A stretch of 64,000 nucleotides of DNA from Pseudomonas viciae (GCF_004786035.1 NZ_CP035088.1:1090001-1154000); one strand, 5' to 3'. Positions 27,643-39,769 are shown, counted from the stretch's first letter. Program-made: numbers and translations. The notes: a model not told the origin generated them from the sequence alone.

Positions 27643-29550
27643 TCAGGCCGGGGGCGATTTCGGTGGCAGCATGCGGGTCGGTGGTTTGCCGTCGGCGTTG
27701 TGCTGGTAGATCTTCGCGGGCTGCCCCTGCTCATTGAAGAACACTTGGCCAATCCCTGCTGAGTTCCACAGGCGCTCCCCGGCCTCGGCGTGTTCCGGGG
27801 TGTGGGGGACGATGCGCATGCTCCGGCGCTTGGTGAACCAGTTCAGGGGCGAGCGCGGCGAGTAGAGCCAGCGGTTCAGGCGGTCGAACCATTCCAGCAG
27901 CGCCGGTGGGAATTCATTCTTGATGCCACTGCTGGTGATCTGCCAGATGCGCGGACCGCCCTTGCGGTGTGGGATCAAGACCTCGTAGACGAAGGAATAA
28001 TGCACATCGCCTGACAGCACCACGTAATTACCCGGTGTACGCGAGTGTCGGAAAATGTTCAGGATCACCTGGGCCGAGCCGCGATGGGCCATCCAGTTTT
28101 CCGCGTCCACCAGCAGCGGATAACCGCACCAACTGAACACCCGCTGCACCGTCTCGATCAGCTTCACGCCGAAGATCGGCGCCGGCGAGACGATGATGGC
28201 CGAAGGATGATCCAGCAGTTCCTGTTGCAGTTCGCTCAGGGCTTCCCAATCCAGCAGGCCGGAAGGTTGCTTGAGGTTGTTTTCGCCGCGCCAACGGCGG
28301 GTACGTGTATCGAGCACCACCAGGGCTGGAGAGCTGGGCAGCACGTAATGCCATTGCTGGAAGCTCAACAGCGTGTCGATCAACTTGTCCTGGGGAGCGC
28401 TGTCGAGGTAGCGGTCCCGGGCGGTGTCGCTCAGGGCCACGGTTTGCCGGAGCACGTCATCGAACGCGTCCGGGTTGTTACCCCAGCCCTGGCAGAGCAT
28501 GTAGGCGATCAACGCGTTGCCGATGATGCGTTTGGAAAACGGATGGCTGTAGGCCGTTTCCTCCCACTGCGCGGATAAATTCCAGTCATCGGTAATATCG
28601 TGATCGTCGAAAATCATCAGGCACGACAAGTGCGCAAACACCCGCGCCACACCGCCAAGCCCTGCCTTGAAAGCCTCGATGCGTTGCAGTTCCAGGTCAT
28701 AACGTTGACGTCGCTCGGCGGTCAGCTCGGGTGGTTGCGGGGCGATCAGCGTCCACGGGACCGGCGACCATACCAGCAGGTACATCGCCATGACCTCGGC
28801 GAACGTCACCAGGTGATTGTCAGCGCTGCTGCTGGTGAAAATCGGCTTACGCGCCCCGCCGAAAAATCGCTCGCGCAGGGTTTCGTTGCTCTCAAGCGCT
28901 GGTAACAAATCGGCGCGATGGTAATAGCTGGCCGGATGCTGATAAAGCTTGGCGCTGTCCTCCACTACGGCGCCGTCCAGGCATTCCTCGTACAACCCCA
29001 GGCGCTCGATCAACCCGTGAATCGCCCGCAACATCGGCCCGGCGACGTCATCGGCGTAGACCTGATCGCCGCTCATCATCAAGAGCGCGGGTCGTTGTTC
29101 TGGATTTCCTGCCAGCAGCCGGTCGACGCAGAGTAGGCCGTCGTTGGCCGGGTAATGGGGTTTGCGGCAGGAGCCGTGGACCAACTGCTCGATGCGCGAG
29201 TGCAGCACGAAGTTCGGACACCGCGCTTGGCCGTACAACAGATGCGGCGCCCATTCAGCGATCGGGACGCCGTCCACCAGCAGGTCGTAGTCAATCACAA
29301 CGTCCTGGGGCAGGGGAGTGTCCAGCTTTACATCGATCAGGTGTACGAAAGCCTGCTGCCCCACCGGCACCACGGTGCATTGCGTGGCATCCAGCGTCAG
29401 ATCGCCCATGCCGTCCACCCGCAGCGTCAATCCCAACGGTCGCGTGCCCACCAGCCACATCACCAACCGCGTGGGCTCCAGCCGCCGCAACAGCGGACCG
29501 ACCAGGACAGGGGGCAGGGTATGGGTGATGTCAGGGGTGGACGACAGCAT
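27643..29550 (-). CDS. PhoD-like alkaline phosphatase / metallophosphatase
   Basis: 635-aa protein with a central PhoD-type metallophosphatase domain. Metal-ligand motifs are MMSGDQVYADD, MIFDDHDITDDWN and LSGDVHYSF. Members hydrolyse phosphodiesters or phosphomonoesters. There is no evident Tat or Sec signal at the N-terminus (MLSSTPDITHTLPP), so it may be cytoplasmic, as in the long PhoD-like group of Pseudomonas. It is flanked by REP-like elements on both sides. Confidence 0.85.
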   Translation of the reverse strand: MLSSTPDITHTLPPVLVGPLLRRLEPTRLVMWLVGTRPLGLTLRVDGMGDLTLDATQCTVVPVGQQAFVHLIDVKLDTPLPQDVVIDYDLLVDGVPIAEWAPHLLYGQARCPNFVLHSRIEQLVHGSCRKPHYPANDGLLCVDRLLAGNPEQRPALLMMSGDQVYADDVAGPMLRAIHGLIERLGLYEECLDGAVVEDSAKLYQHPASYYHRADLLPALESNETLRERFFGGARKPIFTSSSADNHLVTFAEVMAMYLLVWSPVPWTLIAPQPPELTAERRQRYDLELQRIEAFKAGLGGVARVFAHLSCLMIFDDHDITDDWNLSAQWEETAYSHPFSKRIIGNALIAYMLCQGWGNNPDAFDDVLRQTVALSDTARDRYLDSAPQDKLIDTLLSFQQWHYVLPSSPALVVLDTRTRRWRGENNLKQPSGLLDWEALSELQQELLDHPSAIIVSPAPIFGVKLIETVQRVFSWCGYPLLVDAENWMAHRGSAQVILNIFRHSRTPGNYVVLSGDVHYSFVYEVLIPHRKGGPRIWQITSSGIKNEFPPALLEWFDRLNRWLYSPRSPLNWFTKRRSMRIVPHTPEHAEAGERLWNSAGIGQVFFNEQGQPAKIYQHNADGKPPTRMLPPKSPPA

Positions 29551-29644
29551 CAGCGGATAAAGCTCTGTTCAGGGAGAGGCGGGGATCATAGCGCAATGTG
29601 CTTTGCAACTGGGCTTGGGAAGGCGCCGCGGCGAACTCGTTTTT

Positions 29645-29675
29645 ATGGCGAGGGAGCAAGCCCCCTCTCCACTGG
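29645..29675. repeat. REP-like palindrome (GGCGAGGGAG class)
   Basis: ATGGCGAGGGAGCAAGCCCC followed by CTCTCCACTGG, an imperfect copy of the palindrome at 6820. Confidence 0.6.
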
Positions 29676-29683
29676 GTATTCCC

Positions 29684-30758
<1,075 letters not shown>

Positions 30759-30780
30759 GACACCGCTGTGGCCACGGTAC

Positions 30781-32064
30781 TCAACTCATTCCCAGCCAAT
30801 TCGGTAGCGCCAGTGAAATCCACGGTACATAGGTAATCAGCACCAGGAACGCCAGCAAAATCATCAACCACGGCATGGCCGCGCGGATGGTGGCGGGCAG
30901 GGACATGCCGGTCACCGCCGAGGTGACGAACAGGTTCAGGCCCACCGGTGGCGTAATCAAACCGATCTCCAGGTTCACCACCATGATGATGCCCAGGTGG
31001 ATTGGGTCGATGCCCAGTTTCATGGCGATAGGGAACAGGATCGGCGCCAGGATCAGGATGATCGCCGAGGGTTCCATGAACGCGCCAGCAATCAGCAGCA
31101 CGATGTTCACCACCAGCAGGAACGTCACTGGCGTCAGTCCGGCATCGATCACCCATGCGGTGATTTGCTGCGGCAGTTGCTCGGTGGTCAGCACGTGAGC
31201 GAAAAGCATGGCGTTGGCGATGATGAACATCAGCATGATGCTCAGCTTCGCCGACTCCAGCAGCACCTTCGGCGTCTCGCGAAACGTGAGGTCCTTGTAG
31301 ACGAACAGCGCGATGAAAGCCGAATACACAGCGGCCACCGCTGCGGCTTCGGTCGGGGTAAACATCCCGGAGTAAATCCCGCCGAGGATGATGACCATCA
31401 GCAGCAGACCCCAGAGGGCCTTGCGCGCCGTGGACAGCCATTCGCGGAACGTCGCCCGGGGCAGGGCTGGCAGGTTCTTCTTCACGGCTACGATGTAGAT
31501 CGCCACCATCAAGGCAAACCCCAGCAGCAGGCCCGGGATCACCCCGGCCATGAACAACTTGCCCACCGACGTTTCTGTCGCCGCAGCGTACACCACCATT
31601 ACGATCGAGGGCGGAATCAGGATCCCCAAGGTACCGGCATTGCACACGATGCCCGCGCCAAACGCCTGTGGATAACCCGAGCGCACCATCCCGGCAATGG
31701 CAATGGAACCCACTGCCGCCACGGTCGCCGGGCTGGAGCCGGACAGCGCCGCAAACAACATGCAGGCCAGCACCGCCGCAATCGCCAGGCCGCCACGGAT
31801 ATGTCCGACACAGGCGTTGGCAAAGTCGATCAGCCGTCGTGCCACGCCGCCGGTGGTCATGAACGCACCGGCCAGCAGGAAGAACGGAATCGCCAGTAAC
31901 GTGTAGTGCTCGGAAGTTTCGAACAGCTTGATCGCCAGCGAACGCACCGAGTCCGGGCTGAAGAAAATAATGGTCAGCGAACCGGCCAGCCCCAACGAAA
32001 TAGCGATGGGCACGCCGATAAACATCAGCGCGAACAGCGCCACGAACAGGAAGGCAATGGTCAT
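30781..32064 (-). CDS. dctM: TRAP transporter large permease (DctM)
   Basis: 427-aa membrane subunit with about twelve hydrophobic helices that performs Na+-coupled transport. Family motifs include FMTTGGVARRLIDFANA, LSGSSPATVAAVGSIAI and NLEIGLITPPVGLNLFV. Its ATG overlaps the end of dctQ by 4 bp, so the two are coupled. Confidence 0.93.
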   Translation of the reverse strand: MTIAFLFVALFALMFIGVPIAISLGLAGSLTIIFFSPDSVRSLAIKLFETSEHYTLLAIPFFLLAGAFMTTGGVARRLIDFANACVGHIRGGLAIAAVLACMLFAALSGSSPATVAAVGSIAIAGMVRSGYPQAFGAGIVCNAGTLGILIPPSIVMVVYAAATETSVGKLFMAGVIPGLLLGFALMVAIYIVAVKKNLPALPRATFREWLSTARKALWGLLLMVIILGGIYSGMFTPTEAAAVAAVYSAFIALFVYKDLTFRETPKVLLESAKLSIMLMFIIANAMLFAHVLTTEQLPQQITAWVIDAGLTPVTFLLVVNIVLLIAGAFMEPSAIILILAPILFPIAMKLGIDPIHLGIIMVVNLEIGLITPPVGLNLFVTSAVTGMSLPATIRAAMPWLMILLAFLVLITYVPWISLALPNWLGMS

Positions 32065-32702
32065 GGCTTGTCTTCCTCATGTTCGGTCAGCTTGATGGCT
32101 TCCGCCGCTTCATCAGCCAGGCCCAGGCCGGTCTGACGATTCATCAGGATGCGTACGAGAATTTCCGCGAAGCGGATAAACACCAAGGTAAAACCCACCG
32201 GCACGATCAACCCGATGTGCCATTGCATGATGCCGAAATGGCCAAGGTCTTCGGCGCCAATCTCGGCGATCATCAAGGTATTGATCCACTCGAAACTCGC
32301 CACCGCCAGCAGCCCGGCGTAGGCCAGGCAACACAGGCAGGCGATCACGCCGATGAAGCGTTGCACCGGTTTGCTTGCCAGTTTCACCAGCGCATCGACG
32401 CCGATATGCCCGGCCGTGCGCACGCCATACGCCAGCCCGAAAAAGATCAACCAGCCAAACAAGGCCTTGGTCAGTGACGTGCTCCAGGTCATGGCCTGGG
32501 CCATGCCCATGATGCCGTCGCCAATGGCAAACATCGGCTCGCTGGCAGCCGGCCAGCTGTCACCGAGGCTGTAGAAAACGGTATAGAGGTTGTTGAGCAC
32601 GACATAGACGAATGTAACCAGCGTCATGGCGGCCAGGAGGAAGGCAATGAAACCTTCCTCGAAGTGTTCCCAAATGCGCCGAAGGGCGTTCATGGATGAC
32701 AT
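32061..32702 (-). CDS. dctQ: TRAP transporter small permease (DctQ)
   Basis: 213-aa membrane protein with four main hydrophobic helices and the DctQ pattern WLIFFGLAYGVRTAGHIGVD. It forms the membrane complex with DctM. It lies 54 bp after dctP and overlaps dctM. The C-terminus is an acidic cytoplasmic tail. Confidence 0.9.
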   Translation of the reverse strand: MSSMNALRRIWEHFEEGFIAFLLAAMTLVTFVYVVLNNLYTVFYSLGDSWPAASEPMFAIGDGIMGMAQAMTWSTSLTKALFGWLIFFGLAYGVRTAGHIGVDALVKLASKPVQRFIGVIACLCCLAYAGLLAVASFEWINTLMIAEIGAEDLGHFGIMQWHIGLIVPVGFTLVFIRFAEILVRILMNRQTGLGLADEAAEAIKLTEHEEDKP

Positions 32703-32756
32703 CTCCTGCTGGAGGGACGACAGGCCGGCGCCGTCAGGGCGGCACCGGCCAACCCA

Positions 32757-33834
<1,078 letters not shown>

Positions 33835-33935
33835 GAAAAATTGATGGCTGCATGCTGGCGAAGTCAAACAGTGGCGTCGGTAGCCGGTGTTGTCTGGAAC
33901 TGGCGACCCGCGCCACCGTGCGTGGTGGCTGTTTG

Positions 33936-34985
33936 TTATTTGCGCTTCCAGCACTCCGCAAACCGCGCGCACACCCCATAACGCTCATCCATCTGCGCCA
34001 TCCGCTCCAGGTGATGATCCACGGCTTCGAGCGTAACGCCGTTCCCGATCCGGAAGTACTCCACCATCATCGCCACGTTCAGATCGGTTTCAGCCTTCTC
34101 CGGCTTGGCATTGGCCGCTTTTGGCAACGCCCACTGTTCCAGCTGCTCGTCCTTCAACTGCCGCAGGCGCGTCTGGTATTGCTCCTTGAAACGTTCCATT
34201 GAGCGCGCTTTGCTCTGCGCCATGTCATCGCCAAAGGTCTTCAGGTTTGCCCGGTACAGCGTCCAGTAGTCAGCCGGCAGCTCGAAGCCGAGCTTGGCCT
34301 TGCGTTCGCTGATCAAAGTGTCGAGTTTCTCTGGCGAATAACTCTCGATTTTTTCCTTGGCAGGATCAGTCTTTACGGTGACGACCAGGCTTTTATCGAT
34401 AACCCGGTTCATCAGCTCCAGGCGATGTGGGGTATCTGCGTAGATCTTGGGAAACAGCGGACTGCGACCAGCGCAGGCGGGGAAGTCGTTTTTCAAGACT
34501 GGAATCGGCGTGCGCACATCCTTGCCGTCGACCCGTTGCAGGCGCTGCAACTGCGTCTGGCAAAAATTTCTCTCGGATTTGAACGTCACTTCATATTCGG
34601 TATTGGCCTCGGGCGTAAAGTTGAAGCCCTTGCCGCACACGGCATAACCGGTGTTCATGTTGGTGCGCAGGTAAATCTGCTCGCCGGGCTTGAGCTTGAC
34701 CTCCAGGTAGCCCTTGGCGTCCTTGGGCGCGGGAACGCTCATTCCCACCCGCCGCGCGGTATCGCTCAACAGCAGGTTGTTGAGAATACCCGTGGTCTGC
34801 CCGTCGCAATGGGCTGCATCGAAATAATCCAGCGTGGCGTTGCTGGTATTGGCGACGAACCGCAACTTGGCGGCATCCGGTTCGGTGGCGTCGGGGTAAC
34901 TGCCGTTGACGCTGCATCCGCCGAGCAATACAAACAACGCGGACAGTGCCAACAACGGGGAAGGGCGGCGGGGCAGGGTGAGCAT
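33936..34985 (-). CDS. Lipoprotein of unknown function
   Basis: 349-aa predicted lipoprotein; signal with lipobox LLGGC (Cys24). The mature part has a beta-rich N-terminal half with several cysteines (AHCDG, YAVCGKGF, NFCQTQ, FPACAGR) and a long helical, charged C-terminal half (SMERFKEQYQTRLRQLKDEQLEQW). No family is recognised with certainty. It is transcribed toward dctP, but about 180 bp separate them. Confidence 0.75.
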   Translation of the reverse strand: MLTLPRRPSPLLALSALFVLLGGCSVNGSYPDATEPDAAKLRFVANTSNATLDYFDAAHCDGQTTGILNNLLLSDTARRVGMSVPAPKDAKGYLEVKLKPGEQIYLRTNMNTGYAVCGKGFNFTPEANTEYEVTFKSERNFCQTQLQRLQRVDGKDVRTPIPVLKNDFPACAGRSPLFPKIYADTPHRLELMNRVIDKSLVVTVKTDPAKEKIESYSPEKLDTLISERKAKLGFELPADYWTLYRANLKTFGDDMAQSKARSMERFKEQYQTRLRQLKDEQLEQWALPKAANAKPEKAETDLNVAMMVEYFRIGNGVTLEAVDHHLERMAQMDERYGVCARFAECWKRK

Positions 34986-35100
34986 GGGTCATCCTTGAGG
35001 GATAGAAAGTGGATGAATGCTACTGAAGTGCCACTACTGCGTCCATCATGTCCCGCTGAGCCGTAAGCAAACCCATCAGTTTTTTAACAAGGACTTACCG

Positions 35101-35472
35101 ATGATCGATTTCAACAACAAAGGCTTCTTCAAACTCAAGCAAAACGACGAATACGCCGAACGCGTCACGGCCCTCCTGCTGGAGGGCGAACAGGTCATCG
35201 ACGCCTATAAATCCATGCGCGACGGCGTGGTCTTCACCAACAAACGCATCATCGCGGTGAACGTGCAAGGCATCACCGGCAGCAAAAAAGACTTCACCTC
35301 CCTGCCGTACAAAAACATCGTCGCCTACTCGGTTGAAACCTCTGGCACCTTCGACCTGGACTCAGAGCTGGAGATCTACTTCTCATCCCTGGGCAAAGTG
35401 AAATTCGAATTCACCGGCAAGACAGGCATTGTTGAAATCTCCAAGCTGATCTCCAGACATCTTCTGGCCTGA
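35101..35472 (+). CDS. Bacterial PH-domain protein
   Basis: 123-aa cytoplasmic protein with the bacterial pleckstrin-homology fold (bPH_1/DUF1696 type): EGEQVIDAYKSMRDGVVFTNKRIIAVNVQG followed by KKDFTSLPYKNIVAYSVET. Start ATG 35101 follows AAGGACTTACCG. Family members are widespread with unknown function, some in stress responses. Confidence 0.88.
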   Translation: MIDFNNKGFFKLKQNDEYAERVTALLLEGEQVIDAYKSMRDGVVFTNKRIIAVNVQGITGSKKDFTSLPYKNIVAYSVETSGTFDLDSELEIYFSSLGKVKFEFTGKTGIVEISKLISRHLLA

Positions 35473-35521
35473 CCCGCTCCCTGGCGGGGTATTCACAAAC
35501 TCCAAGTCCACCGCCAATCCC

Positions 35522-35612
35522 CTGTGGGAGCGGGCTTGCTCGCGAAGGCGGTGGCCCATCCCACATCACCGGCCCAGACCCACCGCTATCGCGAGCAAGC
35601 TCGCTCCCACAG
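35522..35612. repeat. Paired REP-like palindromes (inverted doublet)
   Basis: TGTGGGAGCGGGCTTGCTCG at 35523 faces GCGAGCAAGCTCGCTCCCAC at 35591-35610 across a 50-bp spacer. Confidence 0.85.
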
Positions 35613-35619
35613 TTCCTGC

Positions 35620-35832
35620 ATTCAATGACTGCTCCCGCCTGGGGTAAGTGGTATCGCTTTTATGTCGCGTGGTATGACGACATTGTTGGTTGTCCTTCGA
35701 GAAAATAATAGCCTTTCCTCAGATGCACCCAAGATTACGCAAGTTTTATTGCGTATCCGGGGTTGACAGCTCGCCGCAAACGTCAGAATAATCCGGCACG
35801 TTGTATGACGACATACAAATTAATAACAAGAT
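35620..35832 (+). promoter_or_regulatory. Control region of the sugar-acid cluster with FadR/GntR-like operators
   Basis: TTGTATGACGACATACAA at 35801-35818 is a perfect palindrome with 7-bp arms. A second, partial copy (GGTATGACGACATTG) lies at 35671-35685. The symmetric TATGAC/GTCATA form suits FadR-type GntR regulators, and two such genes end the cluster. Confidence 0.6.
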
Positions 35833-37002
35833 ATGGTGCTCCTTCCTATGAGAATCACAGGCGTTCACGTCGAAGTTTTTGCCACCCCTTCGCGCCGTGC
35901 CCAGGACAGCGCCGGCCATGCTCATCCAGGCGATGAGGTCATGATCAAGATGGCTTTGCTGCGAATCGGTTGCGACGATGGCTCCGAGGGTTATGCCTTT
36001 GGCCCGCCTGAGTTGATTCGTCCGCACATCATTGAATCGTTCGTGCGCAAAGTGCTGATCGGTCGCGATCCGATGGACCGCGAAAGCATCTGGCAAGACC
36101 TGGCGCACTGGCAGCGCGGCAGTGCCGGGCAGTTCACCGACCGGGCGCTGGCGCTGGTGGAGCAGGCGTTGTGGGACTTGGCCGGACGCACGCTAAAATT
36201 GCCGGTGCACAAGTTGATTGGCGGTTATCGCGACAAGGTTCCGGCGTACGGCTCGACGATGTGCGGCGATGACCTGCCAGGCGGCTTGTCCACGCCGGAC
36301 GAGTACGCTCAGTTCGCCGAGAAGCTGGTCCAGCGCGGTTACAAGGCCATCAAGCTGCACACCTGGATGCCGCCGATTTCCTTCGCGCCGAATCCGCAAA
36401 TGGACATCCAGGCCTGCGCCGCCGTACGTGAGGCGGTCGGTCCCAACATCGCGTTGATGCTCGACGGTTACCACTGGTACAGCCGCATGGACGCACTGAC
36501 CATCGGCAAGGCCCTGGAGCAGCTGGATTTTGCTTGGTTCGAAGAGCCGATGATGGAAGACTCCGCAGAGTCCTATGCCTGGCTCGCGGCCAACCTGGAC
36601 ATCCCTGTGCTGGGCCCGGAAAGCATCGCCGGCAAGTTTCACAGCCGCGCCAGTTGGGTGACACAAAAATCCTGTGACATCCTGCGCGCGGGTGTGGCCG
36701 GGGTCGGCGGTATCGGGCCGTGCCTGAAGGTGGCGCACCTGGCGGAGTCGTTCGGCATGGATTGCGAAGTCCATGGCAATGGCGCGGCGAACCTGGCGGT
36801 GGTCGGGGCGATCAGCAACTGCCGCTGGTACGAGCGTGGCCTGCTGCACCCGTTCCTTGACTACGAAGAAGTCCCGGCGCACCTCAATAGCATCGTCGAC
36901 CCGATGGACGCCGACGGTTTTGTGCACCTCTCGGATCGGCCAGGGTTGGGCGAGGACATCAACTTCGCGTATATCGAGGCCAATACCTTGTCTCGACATT
37001 GA
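35833..37002 (+). CDS. Enolase-superfamily (mandelate racemase type) sugar-acid dehydratase
   Basis: 389 aa. The MLE/MR-type barrel shows metal ligands Asp in LMLDGYHWY, Glu in WFEEPMMED and Glu in LGPESIAG, with a basic Lys/His pair in AIKLHTWM and a catalytic His in CEVHGNGAANL. Members dehydrate or epimerise aldonic and aldaric acids; the exact substrate is not readable. It heads an operon with an ABC importer and porin. The start could instead be ATG 35848 (MRITGVHVEVF); neither has a strong ribosome site. Confidence 0.85.
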   Translation: MVLLPMRITGVHVEVFATPSRRAQDSAGHAHPGDEVMIKMALLRIGCDDGSEGYAFGPPELIRPHIIESFVRKVLIGRDPMDRESIWQDLAHWQRGSAGQFTDRALALVEQALWDLAGRTLKLPVHKLIGGYRDKVPAYGSTMCGDDLPGGLSTPDEYAQFAEKLVQRGYKAIKLHTWMPPISFAPNPQMDIQACAAVREAVGPNIALMLDGYHWYSRMDALTIGKALEQLDFAWFEEPMMEDSAESYAWLAANLDIPVLGPESIAGKFHSRASWVTQKSCDILRAGVAGVGGIGPCLKVAHLAESFGMDCEVHGNGAANLAVVGAISNCRWYERGLLHPFLDYEEVPAHLNSIVDPMDADGFVHLSDRPGLGEDINFAYIEANTLSRH

Positions 37003-37074
37003 TCGCGCATCACGTCCGAGGCGGATAACTGCCCGGACGACCAAGTCTTTATAAATATAAGAAAGGACTGAACC

Positions 37075-38697
37075 ATGAAACTCTGGCCCAAGCGCCTGAC
37101 CAGGCTGCTGTGTGTCGCCGTGGCCCTGTGCACAGTGCAAGTGCCCATCAGCCTGGCTCAGGGCGAAACGCCCGCCGACCAATTGGTGGTGGGCATGAGC
37201 ATGATCAACCTGCTGTCCCTGGACCCCGCTGCGGCGACGGGTCTGGAGGTCGCCGAAGTCAACGCCAACGTCTATGACATGCTCCTGGAGCAGGACGCGG
37301 CGCAGCCGGACAGGCTGATCCCCGCCCTGGCGAAAACCTGGGAAATCAGCCCCGACCGCATGCGCCTGACCTTCCAGTTGCGCGACGACGTGCGTTTTCA
37401 CTCCGGCGCAGCGCTCACCGCCCAAGACGTCGCCTGGTCGCTGCAGCGGGTGGTCACCCTCAACCGCGCCCTGGCTTCGACCTGGAAAGCCTACGGTTTC
37501 ACCGCCGACAACGTCGTCCAGCTGATGCGCGCCGAAGGGCCGCACACCTTTGTCATGGAGCTGCCGCGCAGCACCGATCCGATGCTGGTGCTCAACACCC
37601 TGGCGACCTCTCCCAGTGCCTTCATCATTGATCGCAGCGTCGCCTTGCAACATCAGGTCGGCGACGATCAGGGCGCGGCGTGGCTGGCGACCCACACGGC
37701 GGGCTCCGGCGCCTTCAAGCTCGACATCTGGCGGGCCAACGACGTGATTCTGATGAGTCGTCATGACGACTATTGGCGCGGTCCTGCGAAGTTGCGCCGG
37801 GTGATCATGCGCAACATGACCGAGTCCCAGGCGCTGCGTCTGATGGTCGAGCGCGGTGACCTGGACGTCGCCCGAGGCATGGCCGCCACCGACATCAAGG
37901 CTCTGGGCAAGGTCGATGAGGTGCGCATCCAGAGCATCGCCCGCGGCACGCTGTACTACGTGGCGATGAGCATGCAGCAACCGTTGTTCCAGGACATCCG
38001 CGTACGCCAGGCCATCCGCCTGCTGATCGACTACCAGGGCATCAATGATGTGGTGATGCCGCACTACGGCGTGATCAATCAGCGGCCCTTGCAACTGGGG
38101 CTGCCGGCGCGCCTGGACGATCCGGGTTATCGCCTGGACGTGGCCGAGGCCAAACGGCTGCTGGCAGCGGCGGGGCACGCCGAGGGCTTCAAGGTGAGCA
38201 TCCGTTCGCTGACCGATCCGCCGTTCATCAACATCGCCACCAGCCTGCAAGCGACACTGGCCCAGGCGGGTATCGAGGCGACGATCATCACCGGCACCGG
38301 CAACCAGATCTACGGGGCGATGCGCGACCGCCAGTTCGACATCCTCGTCGGTCGTGGCGGTGGCGGGGCGGAGCGTCATCCGCATTCGAGCCTGCGGGCC
38401 CTGGTCTACAACCCGGACAACCGCACCGAAGCCAAGCTGAGCAACTTCCAGGGCTGGCGCACCTCGTTCTTCAACCCGCAGCTCAATCAACTGATCGAGC
38501 AGGCCGAGCGCGAGCGTGACCCTGAGCGCCAGCGCGAAATCTACGCGCAGATCCAGACCCTTTACGACCAACAGGCCGGGGCGATCATGCCGGTCTCACA
38601 GATGGTCGACGAAGTGGTGATCCATGCGGATGTGCGCAACTACATCGGCCACACCGCCGCCACCACGCGTCTTCGGGACGTCTACAAGCAGCGCTGA
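37075..38697 (+). CDS. ABC transporter periplasmic substrate-binding protein (family 5)
   Basis: 540-aa Dpp/Opp-type binding protein with a Sec signal (cleavage near SLAQG). It carries family features such as PALAKTWEISPDRMRLTFQLR, DVRFHSGAALTAQDVAWSL and GSGAFKLDIW. Family 5 proteins bind peptides, nickel, opines or oligosaccharides; beside a sugar-acid enzyme and KdgM-like porin, a carbohydrate acid or its oligomer is plausible. Followed 34 bp later by the first permease. Confidence 0.9.
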   Translation: MKLWPKRLTRLLCVAVALCTVQVPISLAQGETPADQLVVGMSMINLLSLDPAAATGLEVAEVNANVYDMLLEQDAAQPDRLIPALAKTWEISPDRMRLTFQLRDDVRFHSGAALTAQDVAWSLQRVVTLNRALASTWKAYGFTADNVVQLMRAEGPHTFVMELPRSTDPMLVLNTLATSPSAFIIDRSVALQHQVGDDQGAAWLATHTAGSGAFKLDIWRANDVILMSRHDDYWRGPAKLRRVIMRNMTESQALRLMVERGDLDVARGMAATDIKALGKVDEVRIQSIARGTLYYVAMSMQQPLFQDIRVRQAIRLLIDYQGINDVVMPHYGVINQRPLQLGLPARLDDPGYRLDVAEAKRLLAAAGHAEGFKVSIRSLTDPPFINIATSLQATLAQAGIEATIITGTGNQIYGAMRDRQFDILVGRGGGGAERHPHSSLRALVYNPDNRTEAKLSNFQGWRTSFFNPQLNQLIEQAERERDPERQREIYAQIQTLYDQQAGAIMPVSQMVDEVVIHADVRNYIGHTAATTRLRDVYKQR

Positions 38698-38731
38698 AAT
38701 CGACGGCCCCAGGGCCAAGGCAGGAAAGAAC

Positions 38732-39769
38732 ATGTCGACTGCATCCTTTTCAATCTGGACCACCCGGGCTGCTTCGGCGACCCGGCGCGGCGGCTCGGTG
38801 GCGGTGACGCTGCTGGGGTTGCTGCTGCTGACCTTTTTCATCGGTCGCGTCATGCCCCTGGACCCGGTGCTGGCCATCGTCGGCCCGGACGCCGACGCCT
38901 CGGCCTATGCCCAGGTGTACAAAGAACTGGGCCTGGATAAACCGTTGTGGACCCAGTTCGCGATCTACTTAGGCGACCTGCTGCACGGTGACTTCGGCAT
39001 GGCCCTGCTGACCGGCAACCCGGTCATCACCGACATCGCCCGGGTTTTCCCGGCCACTTTGGAACTGGCCACCCTGGCCATTCTGTTCGGTGTGCTGGCG
39101 GGCCTGCCGCTGGGTGTCTACGCCGCGACCCACCAAGGCCGCGCCGGGGACCATATCGCCCGACTGATCACCCTGTTTGGTTATTCCACGCCGATTTTCT
39201 GGATCGGCATGATGGCTTTCCTGGTGTTCTACGCCTGGCTAGGTTGGGCCGGTGGCGTCGGGCGCATCGGCCTGGCCTATGACGGGCTGATCCCGAAACA
39301 CACCGGGCTGTTGTTGATCGACACCGCCTGGTCCGGCGACTGGGAGGCCTTTCGCAGTGCGTTGCGCCACATCCTGCTGCCGGCGGTGATCCTCAGTTTC
39401 AATTCGGTGGCCTACATCAGCCGCATGACCCGCAGCTTCATGCTCGAGCAACTGTCCCAGGAATACATCATCACCGCCCGGGTCAAGGGTTTGTCCCAGC
39501 GGCGCATTGTCTGGGGCCACGCCTTCGGCAACATCCGCGTGCAGCTGTTGACCATCGTCGCGCTGGCCTACGGTGGCCTGCTGGAGGGCGCGGTGTTGAT
39601 CGAAACCGTGTTTGCCTGGCCGGGCTTTGGCCAGTACCTGACCAGCAGTTTGCTGCTCGGTGACATGAACGCGGTGATGGCCTGCGTGCTGTTGATCGGC
39701 CTCATCTTCGTGACGCTGAACCTGATCAGCGACGCGCTGTACAAGATCTTCGACCCGAGGACTCGCTAA
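38732..39769 (+). CDS. ABC transporter permease (DppB type)
   Basis: 345-aa permease with six hydrophobic helices, an N-terminal periplasmic loop (YAQVYKELGLDKPLWTQF) and the EAA-type loop EYIITARVKGLSQRRIVWGHAF. ATG 38732 follows AGGAAAGAAC. Its stop codon overlaps the next permease start (TAATG). Confidence 0.92.
   Translation: MSTASFSIWTTRAASATRRGGSVAVTLLGLLLLTFFIGRVMPLDPVLAIVGPDADASAYAQVYKELGLDKPLWTQFAIYLGDLLHGDFGMALLTGNPVITDIARVFPATLELATLAILFGVLAGLPLGVYAATHQGRAGDHIARLITLFGYSTPIFWIGMMAFLVFYAWLGWAGGVGRIGLAYDGLIPKHTGLLLIDTAWSGDWEAFRSALRHILLPAVILSFNSVAYISRMTRSFMLEQLSQEYIITARVKGLSQRRIVWGHAFGNIRVQLLTIVALAYGGLLEGAVLIETVFAWPGFGQYLTSSLLLGDMNAVMACVLLIGLIFVTLNLISDALYKIFDPRTR

Noticed and set aside
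33836..33935. Sigma-54 promoter upstream of dctP
   Set aside because: TRAP dct operons are often RpoN-dependent, but I found no GG-N10-GC element with adequate flanks here.
35522..35612. Short palindromes as a possible CRISPR array
   Set aside because: The units are inverted doublets with a single spacer and recur across the window at gene ends, as REP elements do; there are no regularly spaced direct repeats and no cas genes.
36193..38571. 792-codon open frame on the minus strand
   Set aside because: It is the antisense shadow of the enolase-superfamily and binding-protein genes, whose translations match known families; the shadow has low-complexity Gln/Arg/His-rich composition and no motif.
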